Source: JAHELQ01 sp965603365
GTDB taxonomy: Bacteria > Acidobacteriota > Aminicenantia > UBA2199
Length of the DNA stretch: 64,000 nucleotides
Assembly (NCBI GenBank): GCA_965603365.1
Contig: CBFDCR010000006.1
Location: 1 to 64,000 of the forward strand
Reading direction: 5' to 3'
Each line of letters opens with the position of its first letter. The stretch's first letter is position 1. Shown piece after piece: positions 48,101-56,100 of the stretch. Both the position numbers and the translations under genes were made by a program. Under the pieces are notes generated by a model. That model was not told the origin of the DNA, did no database searches, and worked only from the letters and a program-made list of their open reading frames with translations.

Positions 48101-49922
48101 AGTACTCAAAAATAAACAGTATCAACTGGCTAACATCCTGCCGGTAAATTCTCTCCTCTGCCTCCTCACTGTGACTGTCGGGATAGAGGATATCTTTCAT
48201 ATTGCCGCCGGTCATCGCCTTGAGCATATCAAAACAGCGATTCATAGTCTCTCTAAAAAAAGGCTCCCCGTGATAAAGCTCCGACCCCATATTAATATAT
48301 TGAGACCCCTGGCCGGAAAACATGAACACCACCGGCCTGTTTTTCTCTTCTGGAAAGTAGGTGTAAAACTCACCGGGATCGGGAGAAGATAGAGCCTCAA
48401 CTGCTTCATTGACCTCCGAGCATACCAGCATGCGCCGATATCCCCATGCCCGTCTTCCTGTTTGAAGGGTGTAGGCGGCATCGGCAAGGTTAATACCGGG
48501 GTTTTCCTTTAGATGAACGACAAAATCCTGGCTTGCTTTATCGAGGGCCGATTCGGTTCTGGCCGACAGCACAATCAACTTCCATTCCCTCCCCTGTTGA
48601 GAGGCATCTGTTGCCGGTGCTTCCTCCAGGAGAAGGTGGACATTGGTACCGCCGATGCCGAATGCGCTCACACCGGCCCGCAGTGGAGAGCCATCACCAT
48701 TCCACTTTTTGAGTTCCGTATTGACATAAAAAGGGCTATTTTGAAAATCGACCTTTGGGTTGGGGGTTTCAAAATGGAGACTGGGGGGGATAAGCCTATG
48801 CTTCAATGCCAGTACAGTTTTTATAAAACCCGCCACTCCTGCTGCCGTATCGAGATGGCCGATATTGGTTTTAACGGAACCGATTGCACAAAACCTCTCT
48901 TTATCGGAATGGAACGCCAGCTTCAAGGCTTCCACCTCGATGGGATCTCCCACCGATGTCCCGGTGCCATGGGTCTCGATAAAGCCGACACTTTCAGGGC
49001 TAATCTCCGCCCTTTGATAAGCCGTTCGAATGGTTTCGGCCTGCCCATCTATGCTGGGGGCCGTATAGCCGACTTTTCTTTTGCCATCATTGTTGACTGC
49101 CGAATCCCTGACTACGGCATAAATATGGTCGCCGGCAAAAACCGCTTCAGCGAGCCTTTTTAAAACCACCATCCCCACACCATTGCCCGGCACGGTCCCC
49201 TTTGCCTGCGCATCAAAAGCCCGGCAGTGTCCATCCGGAGAGGAGACCATCTCCTCCTCGAATAGGTAACCCGCCTCCTGGGGAACGGCAATGCGGACAC
49301 CACCGGCTAGGGCCATGTCGCACTCACCAGCCAACAATCCCTGGCAGGCAATGTGTATCGCTGCCAGGGAGCTTGAACAGGCGGTTTGCACGACCAGACT
49401 GGGGCCTTTTAAATTCAGCTTGTAGGAGATTCTTGTACTGAAAGATGAAGGATTGTTCAACGCCTTTACGGATAACAGGGCAGCCGAATTATGTGCCTGT
49501 AACATTGATTGGGCGATCCATAATAGGTTGGATGCAGCCCCAACATATATCCCTATCAAGCCGGAATAAGATTCGGGTACATAACCGGCATCCTCCAGGG
49601 CGTGCCAGGTACATTCGTGAATGACTCTTAACTGGGGGTCCATCACTCCGGCTTCCCGAGGGGAGTAATCGAAAAATAGGGCATCAAAATACTCGACGTC
49701 TTCCAGCACCCCTCTGGCCTTCACATAATGGTGATCTCTCAACAACGCCGGCTCCACCCCGGCCTCTAATAGCTCCTGCTCGGTAAAAAAGGTGATGCAC
49801 TCTTCTCCTTTTTTAAGGTTATGCCAGAACCGGGCGATGTTCCTCGCCTTTGGAAATCGACCGGCCATGCCGATGACGGCTATCTCCAGGCCGGTTTGAA
49901 AATCCGTTTCATGGGAGTTCAT
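42135..49922 (-). CDS. Hybrid PKS-NRPS KS-AT-KR-ACP-C-A-PCP
   Basis: 2595 aa. The KS is complete (TACSSS Cys182, ETHGTGT, KTNIGH). The AT carries GYSIGEY (Ser627) instead of the usual GHSIGEY, and IPLAGHS where malonyl ATs have HAFH. A structural linker of the pseudo-KR type precedes the KR. The KR cofactor motif is degenerate: TGGLGRDS from Thr1168, where the other modules have TGGLGxxG; the catalytic Tyr1331 and Asn of AYAAAN remain, so reduction is doubtful. Then ACP (LGGDSL, Ser1463), C (HHIITDG, Asp1656), A (TSGSTGEPKG from Thr2122; inferred code DVTNFALVYK) and PCP (LGGNSL, Ser2521). It is closely related in layout and motifs to the first half of the 12238-23739 protein. Gap of 31 bases from the preceding gene; the SD is weak. 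Confidence 0.94.
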   Translation of the reverse strand: MNSHETDFQTGLEIAVIGMAGRFPKARNIARFWHNLKKGEECITFFTEQELLEAGVEPALLRDHHYVKARGVLEDVEYFDALFFDYSPREAGVMDPQLRVIHECTWHALEDAGYVPESYSGLIGIYVGAASNLLWIAQSMLQAHNSAALLSVKALNNPSSFSTRISYKLNLKGPSLVVQTACSSSLAAIHIACQGLLAGECDMALAGGVRIAVPQEAGYLFEEEMVSSPDGHCRAFDAQAKGTVPGNGVGMVVLKRLAEAVFAGDHIYAVVRDSAVNNDGKRKVGYTAPSIDGQAETIRTAYQRAEISPESVGFIETHGTGTSVGDPIEVEALKLAFHSDKERFCAIGSVKTNIGHLDTAAGVAGFIKTVLALKHRLIPPSLHFETPNPKVDFQNSPFYVNTELKKWNGDGSPLRAGVSAFGIGGTNVHLLLEEAPATDASQQGREWKLIVLSARTESALDKASQDFVVHLKENPGINLADAAYTLQTGRRAWGYRRMLVCSEVNEAVEALSSPDPGEFYTYFPEEKNRPVVFMFSGQGSQYINMGSELYHGEPFFRETMNRCFDMLKAMTGGNMKDILYPDSHSEEAEERIYRQDVSQLILFIFEYSLAQLLMKWGIKPQAMIGYSIGEYVAACLAGIFSLGDALSLVSLRGRLMQKMPTGVMLSVPLPEEALRPMLNDGLSIAVVNGPSCVVSGSPEAIDAFEQEMKKKKCLCMRLKIPLAGHSLTLDSVLREFEKEVANVTLNVPQIPLISSVTGEWLTNEEAVKPGYWASHLREPVRFVDGVKKLLAKKSSIFLEIGPGIDLSTLVRRHIEAQSEHSVLNMVRHAQKRIPDVYLLLKNIGRLWLYGLKIDWHGFYLDEVRHRIPLPVYPFDRQYYGKKGIGGGTFTFRPGILSRASLLEEKRNISEWFYIPNWRKTTSPHLLNSGVGASPPGQWLIFVDDGGIGTEIVKCLRQKDCQVVSVSGAESFSRLNDLEYTINVRRCRDYERLVEELASEGRLPEMIVHLWSVTTNEGDRAGLEAFNEFQAAGFYSLLFLVQALAKSGLTKLCSLQIIVVTSHVQAVSAGEKICPEKATILGLVKTIPLEYRNVMCRSIDLDITQKGPNKKINKISIDQLTAELLSGSTDLTTAYRGNSRWVQYFEPLRLDYNGGCPVQLKERGVYLITGGLGRDSLIRAEYLAGTVKAKLVLTGRTALPARENWQQWAATHPDDDPLTVKIKKVQDIERLGGETLVIKADVSNEAAMGAVIQQIDEKFGRLDGVIHAAGITNIESSALIPGIGFAESELHFKPKVYGLYVLQKVLKGRKLDFCVLTSSIASIIGGVGHSAYAAANIFMDAFAHKFNQIDSVSWTSLNWLGVSPQETKEAFHKMMFLRDIPQLTVFNTDLNVLIQEKVKERVLQAEAVGESVEPTALFGRSEWLGPYRAPRDKTEKDLVNIWQRLFGLEKVGIGDDFLELGGDSLQAITVISTIQKELHVSVPLADFFNKPTIEELAGFINEAKKSVCLSIEPVEKREYYALSSVQKRLYFLQQLDFVNTAYNVPFAVSLVGRVEEEKLAGAFRTIIARHESLRASFEIVGGEPVQQVHRTVDFEIEYYRLTAEGVRRTVDGIIGAFVRPFDLSRAPLLRVGLIRADKTGSVPHHILMIDMHHIITDGASQEILGHEFVSVLSGDGLLPLRLQYKDFSEWQNKEKKNEVIKRQKEYWLSQFEGEIPVLNLPTDYPRPPIQSFSGSQLRFDLSIEETEALRELAVREGATVFMVLFSILNVWLSKLSGQEEIMVGTPIAGRRHTDLQGVIGMFVNTLVIKSYPRGVEPFRGFLKQVKERALAAFENQDFQFEDLVDEIQVNRDFSRNPLFDVMFVLQNLESPEAASAGLRLLPYRYEGRISKFDLCLYGSLSKGKLRFILEYGTSLFKKETIERFVEYFKNIMRAAVEKPKQKIREIEVMPEAERQRILYEFNNTKVEYPQEMTIHQLFEEQSEKTPDSMAIFSQEVQLTYRELGQGADRLAGRLRGKGAAADTLICLMVERSAAMVVGILGILKSGAAYLPIDPAYPGERVQYMLDDSSSKILVNESVKSAEVSEKLEVIGLNKIIRENKDFSTQPIQSPQSGPSNLAYVLYTSGSTGEPKGVMVEHRSVTNLLVGLQQLYPFEVNDTYLLKTSYMFDVSVTEMFGWFLGGGRLAILEKAGEKNPGKIVQAIIEHRVTHMNFVPSMFNGFLEALSGRDIHCLSTLKYIFLAGEALLPGLVDKFNRLDSGACLENLYGPTEATVYASGYSLSQWADRGSVPIGRPLQNTRLYILDRDGNVQPIGIWGELYIGGDGVARGYLKRGELSSERFIPGPFAAGERLYRTGDLARWCPDGLVEYRGRIDQQVKIRGYRVELGEIESRLLKHEKVNEAVVTVKTDERGDQYLCAYVVPVNGGASGKGEDLDMSELREYLGKMLPDYMIPYHFKQLERIPLTASGKLDRNALPQAEAAVSTEYVAPASRLEKTIADIWREVLGVDQVGIHDNFFELGGNSLNILQVNSRLKEALGREVSVVMLFTYPTIRAFAGYIGQDGASEVLTVAEDDWVDTMIKSKTKMVNRRRDRIEQG

Positions 49923-49953
49923 GTTCGCAGTTCTCTGTTCTGTTATGCGGGGT

Positions 49954-52900
49954 TTAATCCAGGAATTGACTGTGGCGCTTCCCTATTCTACTCTTCAATC
50001 TCGCCTTACCCTCTTTGATCGCATCTGCCCGGTAAGACGGGCTGTCCGAAGAGTCTTCGGCCGCGGTCTCCCCGGTCAGATATTCGACAAACGAGTGAAC
50101 GGTTGGATATCTGTAGAGTGTTATGACCGACAGATCTCTTTTAAGGATCCGTTTCAACCTGGTATGTGCCTGAATAACGGCCAATGAATTACCACCGACA
50201 TCAAAGAAGTTATCGTGTATACCGACTTTATTCAATTTAAGTACCTCTTTCCAGACCCCGGCGACCAATTGTTCCATATAACTGCCGGGCTCGATATAAA
50301 GGGTCTCCAATTCAGGCCTGTACCCTTCAGGCATAGGCAGGGCCTCCCTGTCTATTTTCCCGCCCGGGGTCAGGGGCAATCTTTCTAGCCGGATAAAATG
50401 GGAGGGGATCATATAGCCGGGTAATTGCCGAGATAGGGATCGCCTCAATTTCGACACCGCCAACTCCCTGTCCGCCACGATATAGGCGCATAGATACTGA
50501 CTGCCCCCCTCATCTGTTCTCGGTAAGACGACTGCCGCTTCTATTTCCTCATGCTCCAGCAGCCTATCCTCAATCTCTGCCGATTCTATCCGGAAACCCC
50601 TGATCTTGACCTGGTAATCGATCCTGCCGGAGAGTTCGATGTTACCATCGGGCAGCCATCTTACTAAATCTCCCGTCCGGTACATCAATTCCCCCGGCAG
50701 AAAGGGATTGGCGGTGAACTTTTCCGAGGTTAACTCCGGCCTGTTTAGATATCCCCTGGCCAATCCCGCCCCGGCGACATACAACTCCCCCACTACCCCC
50801 TCCGGTGATAAATTGTGCGATCTATCGAGGATATAACACCTCACATTGGAAATCGGTTTTCCCAGGCTGACATCACCATCCGAACATTCGAGAACCGACG
50901 CATCAATTGTGGTTTCGGTGGGGCCATATTGATTATACAGGCGATATCCCTTCTCAAGAATCCTATTTTTCGTTACCTCCGTCAGCTTCTCTGCACCGGA
51001 AATGACTATTCTTAAACTGCCCAATTTTTCCCCTGAGCAGAGCAGCTCGGCCAATATGGTGGGCACAAAATTGATTAAGTGAATCCCATTAACCTCGATA
51101 TACCTGCGCAGCCCCTCTATATCCACAACGAAGTCTTTATTCATTAAACAGAGCACGGCCCCGTGAAGAAGGGTGCCGAAAATCTGGTTTACACTGGCAT
51201 CAAACGTGTAATCCGACATCTGCAGCACCTTCATGCCGGGCTGCAGGTTATACTGTCTGCCAAACCAACTGACCACATTGACCACATTTTTGTGTTCTAC
51301 TAAAATTCCCTTTGGGGTGCCGGTTGTGCCGGAGGTATAAATCAGATAAACGGGACTCGAAGGCAAACCAATCATATTTAAATGGGCGACCTCTTTGTAT
51401 TCCCCGTACAAATCCTCATCGTCTAAATAAACTTCCTGGCCGATAAAACGATTCCCGATCTTCTCATCGTTGTCGGCCAGATTTCTGTGGGTGAGCAATA
51501 TGGATACCCCGCTGTCCTTCAACATGTACCTTATCCTTCCGGCCGGATAATCGGGAGATATCGGTAAGTAGGCGCCGCCGGTTTTCAAAATTCCCAGCAT
51601 CCCCTCAACCATCTCAATGGAACGCTCTACCAGCATACCGACAACGCTGTTAGGCTTTACTGCCCTCTCTCTTAATTTTTCCGCCAGCGTATTTGCCCGC
51701 CTTTTTAATTCCCGGTAAGAGAGCTGTTTTTCCTCAAATACCAACGCCGTGTTATCCGGTGTTCTGGCGGCCTGCCTGTCAAAAAGCCAGTGAACCGTCC
51801 TGTCTTCGGGGTAACCGGCGTATGTATTATTCACCGTATGAAGCAAATATTCTCTCTCTTCCCTGGAGAGCATTTGTATCCCTGAAATAGGCAAGCCGGG
51901 GTTCCGGGCAATAGATTGCAAAATGGCACAATAGTGTTCCTTTAATCTCTCGATGGTCTCTCTTTTAAACAGCGATGTCCGATACTTTACTTTCCCGGCA
52001 ATCTTCTGCCCGACGATAGAGACCGTCCAGGACAAATCAAACTTAACCGCCTTATGTTCAATGGGGTAAGGGATAAAATTCAGGTTAGCCAGCTCCCTTA
52101 CCACGACCCCCTCGTATGGAGAGAGACTCTGCAGGCCAAAAACCGTATCAAATAATGGCTCCCGGTTTAGCTGCCACTTTAGACCCAATTTCTGTATCAA
52201 TATCTCAAAGGGGTAATCCTGGTTCTCAAAGGCCATAAACATATTTTGGGCCACTTCACCCAGGAACACATTGAAAGATTTACTGCCGCTGGGCCTGCTG
52301 CGCAGCGCCAACATGTTTACAAACATGCCGACAATTCCCTCCAATTCCGGCTGGGGCCTGCCGGCTATCGGCATTCCCAGGACGATGTCCTCTTGAGCCG
52401 AGTATTTTGATAATAAAATGCTGTAGGCGGCCAGCAAGAGCATAAACAACGTCGCGTTGTGGGTGGCGGCCAATATGTTGAATTTTTCTGCCAGCTCTAG
52501 CGGAAGCTCAAATTCAAGCGCCGCCCCGGTCACAGCCATCTCGGCGGCCCGGGGAAAATCGGTGGGTAAATTCAATACAGGTATCTCGTCGGCAAATTGT
52601 GCCAGCCAGTACTCTTCCTGCTTTTTAATCTCTTTGCCTTCCAGAAGATCATTTTGCCATATGGTAAAATCTACATACTGGAAATTCAGCGGCGGCAACT
52701 CTTTTTGCTGATAAAAAGCTATTATTTCACTAAAAATCAGGTCGGTGGACACCCCATCGGCGATAATGTGATGGATATCGAAAATAAAGAGGAATCGACT
52801 GTCAGCCAACTGGATCAGTTCGGCATTCCATAAGGGTACCTCGCCCAAATCGAAGGGTTGAATCACCTTCTCGATGATTTCATCTATTTCACCCCGGGAA

Positions 52901-53160
52901 GACCGGCTAAATTTTAATTCAAAATCTATCTCATCGTAGACCTTTTGCACGATCTCTCCATTCTCCATTTCAAAGGAAGTCCTGAGCATCTCATGCCTCT
53001 GGATCAATTTCCTTATTGCCCCCTGCAAACGAAAACGATCCAGGTCACCTTCAATAATCTCGGCACAGGCAATATTGTAGAAGGTACTCTTTTCCTGGAA
53101 ATGCTCGACCAGATACATCCTTTTCTGGGCAGACGAGATTTCATAGGCTGTGCATCCCAT
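49954..53160 (-). CDS. NRPS module C-A-PCP
   Basis: 1068 aa, a complete single elongation module. The ATG has AGAGG eight bases upstream, within the end of the preceding gene. The C domain starts at once (ISSAQKRMYLVEH) and has HHIIADG (Asp135). The A domain has TSGTTGTPKG from Thr609 and QYGPTETT; the inferred ten-residue code is DANNIGQIDK, which I cannot assign. The PCP has VGGNSLAVIQ (Ser992). The protein ends in a basic tail (EGKARLKSRIGKRHSQFLD), like other carrier-ending proteins of this cluster. It lies in the same frame as the preceding gene, with only TAA and one codon between them, at the PCP|C boundary. There is no epimerase, methyltransferase or oxidase insertion. Confidence 0.94.
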   Translation of the reverse strand: MGCTAYEISSAQKRMYLVEHFQEKSTFYNIACAEIIEGDLDRFRLQGAIRKLIQRHEMLRTSFEMENGEIVQKVYDEIDFELKFSRSSRGEIDEIIEKVIQPFDLGEVPLWNAELIQLADSRFLFIFDIHHIIADGVSTDLIFSEIIAFYQQKELPPLNFQYVDFTIWQNDLLEGKEIKKQEEYWLAQFADEIPVLNLPTDFPRAAEMAVTGAALEFELPLELAEKFNILAATHNATLFMLLLAAYSILLSKYSAQEDIVLGMPIAGRPQPELEGIVGMFVNMLALRSRPSGSKSFNVFLGEVAQNMFMAFENQDYPFEILIQKLGLKWQLNREPLFDTVFGLQSLSPYEGVVVRELANLNFIPYPIEHKAVKFDLSWTVSIVGQKIAGKVKYRTSLFKRETIERLKEHYCAILQSIARNPGLPISGIQMLSREEREYLLHTVNNTYAGYPEDRTVHWLFDRQAARTPDNTALVFEEKQLSYRELKRRANTLAEKLRERAVKPNSVVGMLVERSIEMVEGMLGILKTGGAYLPISPDYPAGRIRYMLKDSGVSILLTHRNLADNDEKIGNRFIGQEVYLDDEDLYGEYKEVAHLNMIGLPSSPVYLIYTSGTTGTPKGILVEHKNVVNVVSWFGRQYNLQPGMKVLQMSDYTFDASVNQIFGTLLHGAVLCLMNKDFVVDIEGLRRYIEVNGIHLINFVPTILAELLCSGEKLGSLRIVISGAEKLTEVTKNRILEKGYRLYNQYGPTETTIDASVLECSDGDVSLGKPISNVRCYILDRSHNLSPEGVVGELYVAGAGLARGYLNRPELTSEKFTANPFLPGELMYRTGDLVRWLPDGNIELSGRIDYQVKIRGFRIESAEIEDRLLEHEEIEAAVVLPRTDEGGSQYLCAYIVADRELAVSKLRRSLSRQLPGYMIPSHFIRLERLPLTPGGKIDREALPMPEGYRPELETLYIEPGSYMEQLVAGVWKEVLKLNKVGIHDNFFDVGGNSLAVIQAHTRLKRILKRDLSVITLYRYPTVHSFVEYLTGETAAEDSSDSPSYRADAIKEGKARLKSRIGKRHSQFLD

Positions 53161-53163
53161 GGT

Positions 53164-56100
53164 TTACACCTCTTTGGGCCTTCGCTGTTTTTTCTCCAAT
53201 TTAAGCGAAGAAAAAGAGTAAGATCTCTCTACCGAACGCTGCCCTTTTATGATTTCTGCTATTCCTTCGATATTCCCCACACGAAACAGGTCTATTATCT
53301 GAATTTTCTCAGCAAAAGATTTGTTTATCATGGCGATCAATTTCATCGCCAGCAGCGACTGACCCCCCAGCATGAAAAAGTTGTCTTTGATGCCAATTTT
53401 ATCGATGTTGAGTACCTCTTTCCATATCTCCACCAATCTGCGTTCCACTTCATCACGGGGAGCCTGATACCTGTCAACGGCCTCTACCGAGCCGGGCTCC
53501 GGTAAGGCCTGCCTGTCCATCTTACCGGTTGCATTCAGGGGGAATTTTTCCAATTGCATAAAATAGGCGGGTATCATATAGTCGGGCAGATCATTCGATA
53601 GGAATTCCTTCAAATCGGGTATCGAGACCTCCGCCCGGGAAATGAAATAGGCGACAAGGTATTTCCCAATGTCCCTGTCGTCTCTCAAGACAACAAACGC
53701 CTCTTTTATCTGTTTATGTTTCAGCAATTGACTCTCTATCTCACCCAGCTCCAGCCGGAATCCCCTAACCTTCACTTGAAGATCTATTCTTCCTGAAAAT
53801 TCAATATTTCCTTCCCGCCGCCATCTGCCCAGATCTCCCGTCCGATATATCCTCTCTCCCGGTTCGAAGGGGCTTTTTAAAAATTTCTCGGCGGTTAAAT
53901 CCGGCCTGTTTAAATATCCCCTGGCCACCCCATCTCCACCTATATATAACTCTCCCTTTACCCCACCGGCAACCGGTGTCAGCCACCGATCCAGAATGAA
54001 CACCGCCGTGTTGTCGATCGGCCTGCCAATAGGCAGGCTGGGCCAAGATTCATCAATATCTTTAACCGCAAACTCGATGGAGGTGACGGTGGTCTCGGTG
54101 GGACCGTATTTATTATAAAAATCGCATTTCTTATGCCACTTCCGGGCCAGGGGTATGGGGCAAACATCGCCGCCGGATACGACGCGCCTGAAATTATGAT
54201 CTTCACAGAAGTCTGTCTGGACCAGAAAGGAGGGTACGGCGTGGATATGGGTAATCGACTGTTTTGATAAGTAGTCCAGGAATTCGGTTTCAGCCAATAG
54301 GGTCTCTCTATCTATCATCATCAGACCGGCTCCGCTAAAAAACGCCATGAATATCTGCTCCACCGAAGCATCAAAAGTGTAGGAGGCAAACTGCAAAACC
54401 CTATCGGTTTCATCGATATTAAACGCCCTTTTCTGGGAAAAGACCAGATTTATGGCCGAAGAGTGCTGGATCATCACGCCTTTGGGCCTTCCGGTTGAGC
54501 CGGAAGTATAAATAATATAAGCCGTATCTCGAGGGGTATTGATGCTGTTCAAGACCGCCCCACCTCCTCGAAGCCCGCCGTCAACATCAATGTTAATCAC
54601 GCTTCCTTTAAAATCAAATTGTGTGGCAACGCCCGGCGATACCAGCAATAATCGAGAGTCACTATCCGCCAGCATATATCTGATTCTCTCCGGTGGATAA
54701 TCGGGATCGATGGGTAAATAGGCTCCCCCTGATTTTAAGACCGATAAAATCGTGATGGGGATCTCTATGGATCGTTTTACCATTAGAGCCACAATATCAT
54801 CGGCTTCCACGCCGCTCTCCCTGAGATGCCGGGCGAATCGATTGACCCGTTTATCTATTTCTCTATAAGATAGATGCGGCATACCTCTCCGACCGTTATG
54901 CCCTGAACTCTTCCCCACCAGTGCCACATTGGCCGGTGTTCTTCTCACCTGATCTTCAAATAATTCATGGATGGTCTTCTCCACTGGATACACTGACTTT
55001 GTAATGTTAAATTCGTACAGCAGTCGAGTCCGTTCGGCCTCTTCGAGCATCGGCAGGCGTGCAATCCTTAAATCGCCATGCGTCAATACCGCTTCCAGCA
55101 GCCGCCTATAATGCCGCTGCATCTGTGCCATCGTCGTTTCGGTAAATATATCGGTATTGTACTCCCAATCGACCAATATTTCCCCCTCTAACATTTCCCC
55201 CTCCCGCGGCGGTATCACCACAATGTGGATGTCAAACTTGGCCGACCGATTGTGAGAACCCTCCACCCTGATTTCCAATCCCGGCAGGGACAAATTTTCC
55301 GTTGGCGTATCCATAAAACTGAACACCGACTGCACCAGCGGCATATAGCTCAGACTCCGTTCCGGCCGCAGCACTTCCACCACCTTACCGAAGGGGGTCT
55401 CCTCATACTCATAGGCCTGCAAACAGGTGGATTTCACTTCCTCCAAATACTCTAAAATGGTCATATCTCCCGAAATTTGCGTCCGTAAAGGCAGGGTATT
55501 GATTACCATGCCCAGCATTCCCTCTATTTCCTTATGTCGCCGGTTGGCAATTCCTGTGCCCACACATAGATCTTCTATGCCCGAATAACGAAACAACAAT
55601 ATTTTAAACACCGTAAGCATGGCCATGAATAGGGTCACTCCCTTTTCTCGGCTCAAGCCCGCCAATCTTTCTGCCAATTGCCTGGGCAGTACTATTCGCT
55701 GCGCCACCCCCCTGCCGCTCATCATCGGCGGCCTTGGATAATCGGTAGGCAGCTCCAGCAGCGGTGGCAAACCGGTGAGTTTCTGCTCCCAGTAATCGAG
55801 TTGACGCTTCAACACCTCCCCTTGAAAATAATTCCGCTGCCAGATCGCATAATCGGCATATTGAAACGGCGGTTCCGACAACGGCGACGGTTGACCCTGC
55901 CGCAAGGCAGTATAGATCTGGATAAATTCCCGCAGCAGAACTCCCTGGGTCCAGCCGTCATGCACCAGATGGTGTTCTGTTAATATCAGTACATGTTCGT
56001 TTTCCTTTAGTTTCAGCAATTTTACCCGTATCAGCGGCCCCTTCTCAAAGTCAAATCCCCGTTGACCCTCTGCCATGATCAATTTCGACACCGCTTCCGA

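Noticed and set aside
53161..53166. A third nonsense interruption between 53164-58878 and 49954-53160 (same frame, TAA)
   Set aside because: The downstream C domain has its own ATG with AGAGG at a good distance and a complete C1 motif after it, so this is an ordinary protein boundary.
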